This document shows, one piece after another, positions 51,201 to 58,740 of a stretch of DNA of 64,000 bases (position 1 is its first letter; each line of letters opens with the position of its first letter). The DNA comes from Oegoconia quadripuncta (lineage: Eukaryota > Arthropoda > Insecta > Lepidoptera > Autostichidae): the NCBI GenBank assembly GCA_949316235.1, contig OX438749.1, forward strand, positions 9,380,914-9,444,913, read 5' to 3'. The notes beneath the pieces were generated by a model, which was given only the letters and a program-made list of their open reading frames with translations, was not told where the DNA came from and made no database searches. The position numbers were made by a program, and so were the translations under genes.

Positions 51201-52604
51201 GGACGACTGAACGGCATGGTATGAGCTGGCACTTTAGCCGCTTCTTCAGCCAAAAAAAAATTCTTCTATAAATGTACATTGCTATACAACCGTACATACT
51301 GCCTGGCACCAATGACTCTGCTGCTTATCAAGTGTCTTTGTGCTGTGATGGATAAGTCAGTAATGAAATTCTTAGTCTCCTTTTACGATGCTCCCGGTTA
51401 GGTTGATTTTTGTTTTCTAACCGGAATTCTCTGAAATGTAACACGAAAATGCTGAACGGCACGGCGTATGTGAATACCGTGGCACCAATGAGAAGGCGAT
51501 GTAGCATCTACAGCATGGCGTCCCGGCAGGAATTATAGATAACACAACTGAAATCTTCATGCAAGTGCGAACTCTGTTTCTAAAACCAAACTCGTGCAAG
51601 ACTAAAAAGAAGACACGAGCATCGAGGCGTGATGAAGAGTCCTTCAACAAAGCATCAGAGCATACACAAATTTTCAAATTGTTCAGTAATTCTATCGGGT
51701 GCTATAGAATCAGACTTTTTAAGATATGTTTATTATTATATATTCCACCCTGTGTGTACGTTCATTGTTTTCCTTTAGGACAAGTGCCTCTTTTCATATA
51801 AAAATGCTGCCGTTGCAGAAGTTGCATCTTTTTACTCGGAAAAAAAAATAAACACATCACATATCAGACTGTTTTTACAAGCATTTATTTTAGCTTCAAA
51901 TGTTCGTATGTAGTAAGTTGTCCGTTTCAAAATTTGCAAACCATTTTTCTACGACGTGGTATCTGATTTATGGATCTATTTATTTATGTAAATTTGGGGG
52001 AGGCTTATGTTCAGCAGTGGACGTCCTGTGGCTGATATTATGATGTAAGTTCGCCGACAATGCAATATTATGGTACCTACCATCGAGCTGATCTGATAAT
52101 GGAGCCGGGATGTAGGGACTGAAGCTCCCTGATGGCAAATGGCAAGATAGTTTGGACTAGTTTGTTTTTTTGTCATGAGCAATTTTTATTACACATGGTG
52201 CCGGCGGTGTAAAAGTAGAGCCAGAGGATGGCCACTGGAACACTTTGATGGACTTTATCTTACTCGTCTTTGTATTAGATTTTTTTTTAAATTTACAACG
52301 GGTTAGCACTTGACCTCAATCACACCTGATGTTAAGTGAAGTTGGGGCCGAAGGTGGAAGCGAATGTGATAATCAAGATGGTGTATTAAAAGCTTATTTT
52401 TAATGTAGAAGTTATGTAAATAAAATCCAACTTTGGATCGAAGTTAAAACATTAAAGGTAATATTTATTTCACAGGTAAAAACGAAGAACAAGCAGCTGT
52501 CTCTTTCTCTGTCACCCGAAGGTCAAGTCGAGCATCTGATAGTTGAAGCCACGAGCATTCATAACCTTTGTCAAATGTATATTGGATGGGGGGCTTATTT
52601 GTAA
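24280..52604 (+). CDS. ATR: ATR/mei-41 checkpoint kinase (PIKK family), complete, 29 exons
   Basis: Serine/threonine kinase that senses RPA-coated single-stranded DNA and phosphorylates Chk1. Exons: 24280-24416, 24532-24657, 25639-27064, 27564-28130, 28257-29727, 29923-30125, 32041-32177, 33129-33218, 33908-34092, 34644-34762, 35137-35240, 35761-35951, 36977-37116, 37514-37672, 38256-38482, 38739-38892, 39384-39494, 39870-40036, 40244-40373, 40693-40853, 42344-42500, 43517-43756, 44415-44652, 44859-45104, 45512-45668, 46822-46886, 47861-48044, 50913-51099, 52476-52604. All junctions are GT-AG with matching phase, giving 2,535 codons plus stop; vertebrate ATR and fly mei-41 are of similar size. 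Domains: HEAT N-terminus, UME (about residues 1000-1115), FAT, kinase, FATC. An in-frame TAA directly precedes the start ATG. The exon 2-3 join is least certain, because this part of ATR is poorly conserved. Confidence 0.95.
24658..25638 (+). other. ATR intron 2
   Basis: Contains a LINE 3'-end phrase at 24875-24935 ('gagacctaggttcagcagtggatgttcggtggctgatgatga'), a segment (24985-25145) that resembles 60725-60875, and a reversed SINE tail at 25188-25355. A C-run lies at about 25520-25531. Confidence 0.5.
28990..29370 (+). other. ATR: UME domain of ATR (within exon 5)
   Basis: Residues about 1000-1115 (ASHDPDVS... [24 protein letters not shown] ... [24 protein letters not shown] ... [10 protein letters not shown]) align by eye with the UME domain of ATR/Mec1/MEI-41, in the order and spacing expected between HEAT repeats. 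This domain separates ATR from ATM and the other PIKKs. Confidence 0.85.
30482..31707 (-). mobile_element. mariner element (1,226 bp), decayed
   Basis: Terminal inverted repeats (GAAGATTTTCAAAATTTTGT at both ends) are flanked by TA at 30480-30481 and 31708-31709. The length is near the usual 1.3 kb for mariner. It lies reversed in ATR intron 6. Outside the TA, both sides continue as an inverted repeat of the SINE-head sequence (ACGACCGATTGGTGTAGTTCAT on the left read outward; one base differs on the right), so the total inverted arms span about 30456-30512 and 31677-31733. Confidence 0.9.
30578..31482 (-). pseudogene. mariner transposase pseudogene
   Basis: The N-terminus starts at 31482 ([19 protein letters not shown]) and the C-terminal 103 codons (30578-30889) read HHDNASLH and [14 protein letters not shown], the D...D34D-type catalytic end of a mariner transposase. 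Between them the frame is broken by stops and frameshifts (for example a stop soon after LMTVDAGI), so no active enzyme is made. The start resembles the cecropia-type mariners of moths. Confidence 0.85.
31711..31930 (+). mobile_element. tRNA-derived SINE next to mariner
   Basis: GACGACCTATTGGTGTAGTT head, 'aacggttgcgggttcgaatcccgg' B-box region, then 'tgaatatgaacatttattccagagtcatggatgtttata' and a 3' end at 'cacactttgcttagtttaggactgg'. It lies between mariner and ATR exon 7. Confidence 0.75.
32190..32695 (+). mobile_element. 5S-derived SINE interrupted by another retroelement tail
   Basis: 5S-like head at 32190-32330 ('gctaagttaagcgatgtctggcgctg', 'gaatgggtgactgctagtgg'). A foreign block (32334-32505, starting with a T-run; a related piece is at 37290-37390) follows, and the SINE tail resumes at 32510-32690 ('ctgactgtcaggtggtcac...ctctcccagtgac'). 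Confidence 0.65.
35965..36470 (+). mobile_element. LINE (non-LTR retrotransposon) 3' fragment
   Basis: A frame at about 35970-36255 reads [18 protein letters not shown] followed by [10 protein letters not shown], the cysteine/histidine motif found after the reverse transcriptase in Jockey/R1-type LINEs. The 3' UTR-like part ('gagttacagtaggaggagtttagagacggga') is repeated at 55150-55330. It starts only about 15 bp inside ATR intron 12. Confidence 0.7.
41045..41690 (+). mobile_element. tRNA-derived SINE split by a TA-flanked element
   Basis: Its 5' part (41045-41133: 'ggtttaatccactaggg...cagtcatggatgtttata') and 3' part (41593-41690: 'tatccgttatctg...tttgggactggacaattggc') are continuous in other copies. 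They are separated here by the element at 41134-41592. Confidence 0.7.
41134..41592. mobile_element. 459-bp inverted-repeat DNA element with TA duplication
   Basis: The ends are inverted (GGATGAGTTTTATTACCGTA against the reverse complement of TTACGGTAAAAAACTCATCC, then ATAGGGCAT), about 40 bp long, with TA on both sides (41132-41133, 41593-41594). It contains a retroelement tail at about 41180-41272 ('ccatcaggtgactcgcatgctcgtttgccg' plus an A-run). No transposase is encoded. Confidence 0.8.
42650..43005 (+). repeat. Dispersed lepidopteran repeat
   Basis: Contains 'gcacgaccgttatcctaaaaggggtagtcagag', 'agaaccaacccatttcttcccgtgggtgtcgtaaaaggcgact' and 'gctcaccccctgtcacgtg'. The second and third phrases are also at 10460-10580 and 58350-58465. 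It lies in ATR intron 21, directly before a SINE. Confidence 0.6.
43007..43335 (+). mobile_element. tRNA-like SINE, near full length
   Basis: The head 'accgcctccgtggctcaatg' (A-box-like) and 'ggaggtcgcggatccgatccccagc' (B-box-like) are followed by the standard body and 'aacatcaggtgtgattgaggcc', ending in a short A-run. This is the best copy for defining the 5' end of the family. Confidence 0.8.
46055..46150 (-). mobile_element. SINE 3' fragment
   Basis: Reversed 3' end of the 'gacgaccgattgg' SINE family: 'acttacaccaattatctagtcccaaacaaagcaaagtttgtg'. In ATR intron 25, which also holds a LINE scrap at about 46505-46560 and a SINE tail at 46655-46765. Confidence 0.6.
47410..47702 (-). mobile_element. 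tRNA-like SINE, minus strand
   Basis: Reversed copy of the family at 43007: ends 'gatcgaacccgcgacctccgattcgtaaaccc' and 'cattgagccacggaggcggt'. In ATR intron 26, just before exon 27. Confidence 0.8.
48580..48891 (+). CDS. Unrecognised open frame in ATR intron 27
   Basis: After a stop at 48577-48579 the frame stays open for about 103 codons. The first 60 residues ([19 protein letters not shown] ... [18 protein letters not shown]) look protein-like with balanced codon use. The end is hydrophobic ([19 protein letters not shown]). There is no ATG near the start; the frame could be a mobile-element coding remnant or chance. I do not recognise it. Confidence 0.25.
   Translation, partial: YQTDSNDTNAVAGSYFNTEGTYGRWRYGKLFKLAKPKAYSPLDPMCWSELSDKMPWLAMKYLVYKAILECSILTYLTFLLIFGGHVFYCIECFSWFLLRKIDL
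49670..50045. repeat. Dispersed repeat in ATR intron 27
   Basis: Holds 'gggtacttcccgctggcctagaactttgaaatttggcaag' and 'ccaagggttccgtttttgc...gaggtacggaact', phrases typical of abundant insect repeats whose class I cannot fix. Confidence 0.5.
50550..50871. mobile_element. MITE with roughly 50-bp inverted ends
   Basis: Left end GAGAGGGCTTATTCCGTCTA..TGGTGCTCTCAT and the reverse complement of the right end match over about 50 bp. Flanks are TTGA on the left and TTAA on the right. The interior matches the fragment at 6290-6446. It ends about 40 bp before ATR exon 28. Confidence 0.75.
51037..51222 (+). repeat. 60-bp tandem array of decayed copies of the ATR exon 28 end
   Basis: Unit 1 is the end of the real exon (ACTAATGAGCAGGCGATGCA ... 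CTGAACGGCATG, to 51099). Unit 2 (about 51102-51163) and unit 3 (about 51164-51222) repeat it with mutations and in-frame stops. A stray further copy is at 51484-51520. Unit 2 lost the donor; unit 3 keeps ATG|GTATG. Confidence 0.85.
51990..52160. repeat. Lepidopteran dispersed repeat in ATR intron 28
   Basis: 'ggcttatgttcagcagtggacgtcctgtggctgata' (LINE 3'-end hallmark) is followed by 'ttcgccgacaatgcaatattatgg' and 'catcgagctgatctgataatgga'. A reversed SINE tail follows at 52280-52370. Confidence 0.6.
52476..52604 (+). other. ATR: ATR last exon with FATC domain
   Basis: The exon encodes [31 protein letters not shown] followed by TAA when read in two parts ([14 protein letters not shown], then [17 protein letters not shown]). 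The LCQMYIGW ending is the ATR-type FATC terminus; ATM ends differently (GWKAWV type). This settles the ATR assignment and fixes the 3' end of the gene. Confidence 0.93.
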
Positions 52605-52683
52605 AATATTACTGCATGTACGACAATACTGTGCCTTACTTCGTGCTTGAATTCATTCCATTTTTTGATGGAGTCATTGTGAT

Positions 52684-52689
52684 AATAAA
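52684..52689 (+). promoter_or_regulatory. ATR: Poly(A) signal of ATR
   Basis: AATAAA 80 bases after the ATR stop codon. This is the first canonical hexamer downstream. Confidence 0.6.
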
Positions 52690-53164
52690 ATTAAGTCCCT
52701 GCGGATTTCTCATAGTGATTAGTTTTTAGCTAATTAAAGTTTTATATTTTTTCAGATAAGATGTTTTACTTCGGTTTTTTATATGACCTTTCACTTAATA
52801 GTGATCTGTAATTTGTTCCTTCCGCAAAATACATACCAACTTATAACTGCAAGATTTATAAATTTGCCAAAATATATAAATTTACTTAATTACATCACCA
52901 CCAAAACATGCTCTGGTTATAGTTGAACAAGAAATCTGTGAAGATTCGTTAACTACGTAACAAGAGAAAGTTCTACTCATCGTAAACACAAGTTTCGTAA
53001 TAACATGCTAATGACGAGTACTTAACTGTTAAGCTACGTACCTATGTAACGCCTCCGTTTGCAAGAAGTCTGCATCATATACGAGTATGTACGAATAGTT
53101 ACCAGTCTATCAACATCGCATCAAGTCTTAGACCCCTACTGTGCGCAGCTTCCGCTCGCTAGGA

Positions 53165-53390
53165 GAGGGTATGAGCTACCCTGTCAACGAATCCAACGGT
53201 TGCGGGTTCGAATCCTCTGAGGGATAAATGTTTGCGTGATAAATACGAACATTTATTCTCGAGTCATGGATGTTTATAATTGATTTATGTTTATTCGTTA
53301 TCTAGTGTCCAAAGTACAAGCTTTACTTAGTTTGGGACTAGATAATTAGTGTAAGTTCATGACATATTTATTTATATTCTATCATGCTAG
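53165..53390 (+). mobile_element. tRNA-derived SINE
   Basis: 'aacggttgcgggttcgaatcctctgaggg', 'tgataaatacgaacatttattctcgagtcatggatgtttata' and 'ttacttagtttgggactagataattagtgtaag'. Same family as 6447. Confidence 0.7.
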
Positions 53391-53419
53391 TGCAATGCGC
53401 ATAGGTAGATTTGTGTCGT

Positions 53420-53565
53420 ACTAATGGACACGTTAAAATGTTTTCACGTCGGTCTCTGAACCACGAAAACACGTATGCCACTATTGCTAACTATCCGGAA
53501 GCTGACCGCGCCAGATTAATTGCTGACGAATAGCGAATGCGACTGCGATGAGTGTGTAGATACAC
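53420..53565 (-). mobile_element. 5S-derived SINE fragment, minus strand
   Basis: Reversed: 'tgccactattgctaactatccggaagctgaccgcgccag' matches the 5S-like head, with 'gacgaatagcgaatgcgactgcgatgag' as the 5' end of the family. Confidence 0.5.
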
Positions 53566-53894
53566 ACACACATCATTCAGAAAGATTTCTGAACGATATC
53601 TCGTAACTCTGAATTTTCTCATAGTTTGATCATACCTATGTAGATTAAACAAATCTCTGGAAGATGTTGTAGTGCGTATAATTTACAAACTGGGACATAG
53701 AGTAGGACACAGACGATTCAGAACACACACAGAGAAAATAGGAAAATAGGATCTACAGCCACGGTACTAACCATGCGGCTAAAAGGTCTCAAAATTTACA
53801 GTGTCATTTTCTTCTATTTTAGTTTTTTGATTTTTGATAACCAGAATTTTTAAAGTCAGATATGCAGATGCACACCTCAAAAAAAGATTGAATT

Positions 53895-54130
53895 ACTGTT
53901 TGGTGTATTGGTTAGCAACTCTGGCCACTATACCAAAAGGTTGCGGGTTCGAATCCCGCTGGGGTCATATGTTTGTGTGATGAATACGGACATGTGTATC
54001 CGAGTTATGGATGTTTTCATTTATAATAAGTATTTATTTACAAAAAAAATGTATTTATGTAGTATATCAACAATCTGGTATCCACAACACAAGCCTATAG
54101 TTGCTTAGTGTGGATATAGATGGCGCTGTG
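53895..54130 (+). mobile_element. tRNA-derived SINE (twin of 8245-8508)
   Basis: 'gtgtattggttagcaactctggccactataccaaaaggttgcgggttcgaatcccgctggggtc', then the body 'tgatgaatacggacatgtgtatccgagttatggatgttttcat' and 3' end 'gtatccacaacacaagcctatagttgctta'. Highly similar to the reversed copy in Hrs intron 4. Confidence 0.8.
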
Positions 54131-54159
54131 TATACGTATAAAAAAAACTGATGTATTAG

Positions 54160-54640
54160 TACAACTCCGCGGCTTTTAGCACCGTAAGGTTTACAAAACG
54201 GAGGTTCGATTCCCAGCGAACGAGATTCGTTACAACTTACTCGGTTTGGTTGATGATAGGGCATTAGTAATCGAATCCAAAAAAGAAGAGGTAGGTACTA
54301 TATTCTTCGTCTGTACGTAATTTTTTTAATGTACGTTAACCCATATTTCCCTCAATTATTAACCGATTTTGATGATTGTATTTTTTTGTTTGATAGGATT
54401 TATCACCAGGGTGGTTCCACATACATTTGGTAAAGATCCGATGATAAAGAGTGAAACCTTACCGAAGTCGGTAGGTTTGTATATTTTGGCGGTTCAATTA
54501 TTAAATATCCGTATGACCAGCTACATTAAAGTTGTGTTTCAGCTGTTTGAAATAAGATAACCAGCTCGTTTCGACTGAGCGCTCTGTCTCATCTTCAACT
54601 TAATATTAAAGCGATAGTGCGCTAACCAATCTTCCATAAA
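54160..54640 (+). mobile_element. Degraded SINE with an internal insertion
   Basis: Head 'aaggtttacaaaacggaggttcgattcccagcg' and 'ttggttgatgatagggcatta' at 54175-54268. The body resumes at about 54480-54630 ('tccgtatgaccagcta...ctcatcttcaacttaatatt'). About 200 bp of unrelated DNA lies between. Confidence 0.5.
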
Positions 54641-55119
54641 AAAAGAGTACGACAGCAGCGTGAGTGTGACGTCCATTCGTAGGTTTACGATTGAATTGCC
54701 ACGACCGACAAGTCAGTTTGTGAACGAAGGTCATATATAATTGCAAAATCATTTAGAAATTTTTGTATTTCACTGGGTGAGCATTGGTGAAAATAGTTGG
54801 ATTAAAAGTAGATAACGTAATTTGCAATGGCACAGGCTTGACAATAAAACTAAAATATAACCAACGTGTTCGTGACAGCCGCATTAGCATCATGTAATGG
54901 AAACGATAGAAATGTAAATGTAAGGAATCACAGAACTCACTCATTTCAAAGGTGTGGGTGGCGCATTGAAGATCGACTGATTTGGCGAAACGTCATTCTC
55001 TTATATTCAATTATTCCACCAGACCCTGCGCTAGTATTATTGAATTTATATTTGATAATTGATTAGGTTATTATAGTTTTATGGCAGAAGAAAACACAAT
55101 AGAAAAGTCTACTGACTGC

Positions 55120-55335
55120 AAGTATTTGCGGAGGGGGAAGTGCGAAACTTCTTTTCTTACATTCCTTATTTCTTTCTTTAATTAGTCTGGCTTCCAGGGT
55201 AGCAATAGCTGAGTTACGTAGGATACCGTCTACTTTCAGTAGGCGCCATGTCGAGTACCATTGTTGATCCTGTCTTACAGGAGTTACAGTGGGAGGAGTG
55301 TGGAGGCGGGATCTGACTTCAAGTATGTATACCTA
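55120..55335 (+). mobile_element. LINE 3' end
   Basis: 'ttctttaattagtctggcttccagggtagcaatagctgagttacgtagg...ttacagtgggaggagtgtggaggcgggatc' matches the 3' part of the LINE fragment in ATR intron 12 (36360-36460). Confidence 0.55.
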
Positions 55336-55374
55336 CTGTAACTATCATTCTACTAAGTTTTCTCCTCATAAATA

Positions 55375-55600
55375 AAATAATAAATAAATATTTTGCATAT
55401 GTATTCCTACTAATTATCTAGTCCCATGCAAGGGAAAGCTAGCACTTATACTAGACTAGATAACGGATAAACACTGGTATAAATATTCGTACACATCACA
55501 CAAATAGGTATTTGTCTCTAGCGGAATTCGAAGCCGCAATTGTTGGTTTCGAAGGCAGGGTCTCTACTCACTACACCAATTGCTCATCAAAGCGCCTGCC
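55375..55600 (-). mobile_element. tRNA-derived SINE, minus strand
   Basis: Reversed member of the 6447 family: 'ctcactacaccaattgctcatc' head, 'gcggaattcgaagccgcaat' B-box region and 'taattatctagtcccatgcaa' 3' end. Confidence 0.65.
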
Positions 55601-58600
55601 ATAGATAAAAGATTGATTAAATTGTAATAGTCTTCAAATTATGTGTGTAGGTAATACGTTATAGTAAGTTATTCTGTGGTAAGGTAATAGAAAAATTATT
55701 TCGGGAATATTTACTCTAGAATCTATAATGTACTCAACTATCTATATAATAAATTATATTCTTTCTTTCTATACGGAATGCTTTAAAAAAATTTACTGCT
55801 ATATTATTACCTAGGTTATCTCTTCATCCAATCTTTATTCTTCCATTATTTTCGTTGCCGATCTTACCACAATGTAATCCCATTATCACGGTTCAAGAAT
55901 TAGCTCGCGAAACTTTCCTATTCAATCTGATATCGGGGAAGTTGTTAGGTACCTACGTAGTTTGCACATGACAAGACGCATTTCGTATGCATACCTACAT
56001 ATTGCTTACGACATCGACAGGGGTTTGTTGGTCGGTGTTTGAGTTTTCCTGGTTGGTGTTTAGGCATTGGATTTCAGAACTTATTCCATGCTTATTGTTC
56101 AGTTGGAAGGTTTAACTAAAATATTTGAATGTGTATAATTTAGAAGGACCTTTATGTATGTAGACATGTTAGTTATATACCATTTTTAGTAATTTAGCTA
56201 AAGATATCTACGCCCGCTAGTACCTATACTTTCTAAGTTTATGCGTAGACACGAAGCTTGAGTTATTTACTCCAACTTTGGACAATATACTGAATATACC
56301 TTGTCTAATTTTAGGATTAGCTCGTGCTAGTGAATACCTACATAGACGTCGGACGGCTCATCTAACCCTGCAGCAACATTTTATGTAGGTACTTTCCTCC
56401 TAGTCGTTGCTTTGCGGTAAAACAACTCCTCAAGTTTATTGCTCATATACACGCAATATTGCAAGCTTATTGACTGGGATCAGAGGTGCCTAAGTTTGAC
56501 AGGCCTGTCCAATATTTAGACACCGTATCGTATCCGGAACTAAAGTGAAAAGGATTTAAACGTCGCATTTTTTGGATCGTGCACCAACGCGCGTCTTTCA
56601 TATGGCGAACACCATTTGTGGAAAGCTATCAAAAAATCTGCGATTGCTCAACCAACTGTACAGCGTGGCGATTGGGACAATTCCACCAAATTGTATAAAA
56701 CGCTGTCCATTGGAGAATTGCGGATAACATAAATTGAATAAGATGTAGAGGATGTTAGAGCTTCTAGTTAGCTAATCAAATCATCGAAATGAGCGTTCTC
56801 GATGCCACTTGTCTCACCTCCAAGGAACCTCAAGTAGCGAGACGGCGGAAAAAATCAAAATCAATAAATATAGAGACGTTCCGAATACATCGTCTTTGCT
56901 TTTGGAGTCGAAACCTTGTCCTTGGGGGGCCGGGCGCTCTTCAATTTTTGTTTAATATTTCAAAGCGCTTAGTCGATGTCACTGGTGACACGAGAGCTGG
57001 CTGTTTCTTCGCATCTGCATCCAGCGAGGAAACGCTGCCAGCGTTTTGGGTACCTTGCCACGTGGACCCAATTTTTTAAATTATTCTAGTTTATATTTAA
57101 ATTCCATCTCTTTATTTGTTACTGTTTTAAGTCAATCAATTTTTATTTATAACGTATTGGTTGTACATGTAAGGTAATCTACCGTTGGGGAGTAGGTACT
57201 GGTCACAATTTTATGTTTATTATTAGATTTTGACAATGCCATTTTGTTTACCTCGATGATTCACTGTGTAACTAATGCAAGGTTGAGCTTATTAAATCCC
57301 AATGAACATTATGAACAGATGTATTACTTATAATAACTTTAGAAATATGAAAATCAAAAGTTTTTGTAATGGTTTAAATTTAAGTAGCCCTGCCTATAGC
57401 CCGCCGTATTATTATCAACGGGTCGGAAACTTTTTAAATTTCGAATGCGTTTATGTTCACGGTAATGCATTTGGAATATGAAACCTTTCGAGACCGAATG
57501 AAATATCGATTGCAGAACAATTTAAAATATTAAGGAAATAATTTTTCAAATATATACCTACAATCATTAATTATGAATAAATTAGAAACTGTTTTCGTAC
57601 ATTCATTAAAAAGCCACACGGATGACCGCTTTAGGGAATTTCTGTTGTTATTATTATGTAAATTTTGAATAAACATTTTTGGTGGCGATGACAATGCTGC
57701 AGGAGATTTTTGATGTTACTTTTATTATTTCATTGCTATTTAATTTCAGTACCGAGGTTGATACATAGAAGTAGGAGAAATCATTTAGGATAAGTAATGG
57801 AATATCTACGCTGAATCGCAAAGAGCGGCAAAGGAAGCTTTCGATATGGGAGGGAAGATACGAAAACGACCAAGAGAACCTCACAGAAAATGTAGAATTC
57901 ACCTTTCGAGATTGTGTCCGTGATAAGTCATCTGCTGACTAGCTTCCGTTCGCAATTTCGTAACTACCTATGCCGGTATTACCAGTTTTTTAACCGACTT
58001 TAAAAGGAGGAGGTTAGAATTCGTTGAGCATTTACATAAATATCTAGCGACAAGGTGACACAAATGTCGTTACGCCTGATCTACCTTTCTGTCCGCACGC
58101 GGCTACAATGGAGCGTTTATTATCGTTATGACATTATTCTATTTCACGGTCGTTGTAACAGCCACACTATTGGTACCTATTCATTCATGATGTTATATAA
58201 AAAAAATGCAGCATTGTATAGGTACTTACTTTGTTAATTAATCAGCTGACCATACGGTACTCCATTTTCTATCACTTATGTTGAAAATGCAAACAGGTTT
58301 CTGAACAGGGTATGTCATGTCAAAGTTAATTTTTTTTTTATTGTTGCCGTTTGGTTTCGGCCGTCTATTTCTGTGGTTGTCGTAAAAGGCGACTTAGGAA
58401 CATTCCACCAAAAACATATATACACTTGCACGGTTTAACGGCGACGGGCTCACCCCCTCACGTGTGCATTCCTGTATATTTTATAGAAGATTTATAGTAA
58501 AAATTTTATAGTAGATATCCAAGAAAAACTAAGTCTAAAATTTACCGGCACCATGGTCTCTTGAAAGTGGTTCTTGGACATGATAGATTTAATAACACAT

Positions 58601-58740
58601 TTTGATATTTTCTCCGTTTTGTAAATACTGTGTTGTTTTTACATTGGGCCACGCCGGCCGTTGAAATGCTATGGTCCAAACCTACTTAGGTACTACGTAT
58701 TTAGCAGAATTAGTTATTATACAATATACTTAAATTATAC
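55601..58740. other. Gene-poor flank
   Basis: A frame at 56789-57079 ends LFNISKRLVDVTGDTRAG, then FFASASSEETLPAFWV, which loosely resembles the C-terminus of LINE reverse transcriptases. A scrap of the same LINE ('tggcagcgtttcctcgctg') is at 46515. Repeat phrases occur at 57985 ('aaccgactttaaaaggaggaggtt') and 58350-58465. No host gene recognised. Confidence 0.4.

Larger units (their letters stand above)
25188..51990 (+). other. Remaining ATR introns over 300 bp without named content
   Basis: Introns 3 (27065-27563), 8 (33219-33907), 9 (34093-34643), 10 (34763-35136), 11 (35241-35760), 13 (37117-37513), 14 (37673-38255), 16 (38893-39383), 17 (39495-39869), 19 (40374-40692), 22 (43757-44414), 24 (45105-45511) and the rest of 27 (48045-50549) hold AT-rich DNA. 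Apart from short repeat scraps (for example 'agcagtggacgtcctatggctgat' at 44280) I see no gene in them. Confidence 0.4.

Noticed and set aside
53440..53600. CRISPR or satellite array
   Set aside because: No regular spacer-repeat structure exists anywhere in the window; the repeated phrases here are SINE parts.
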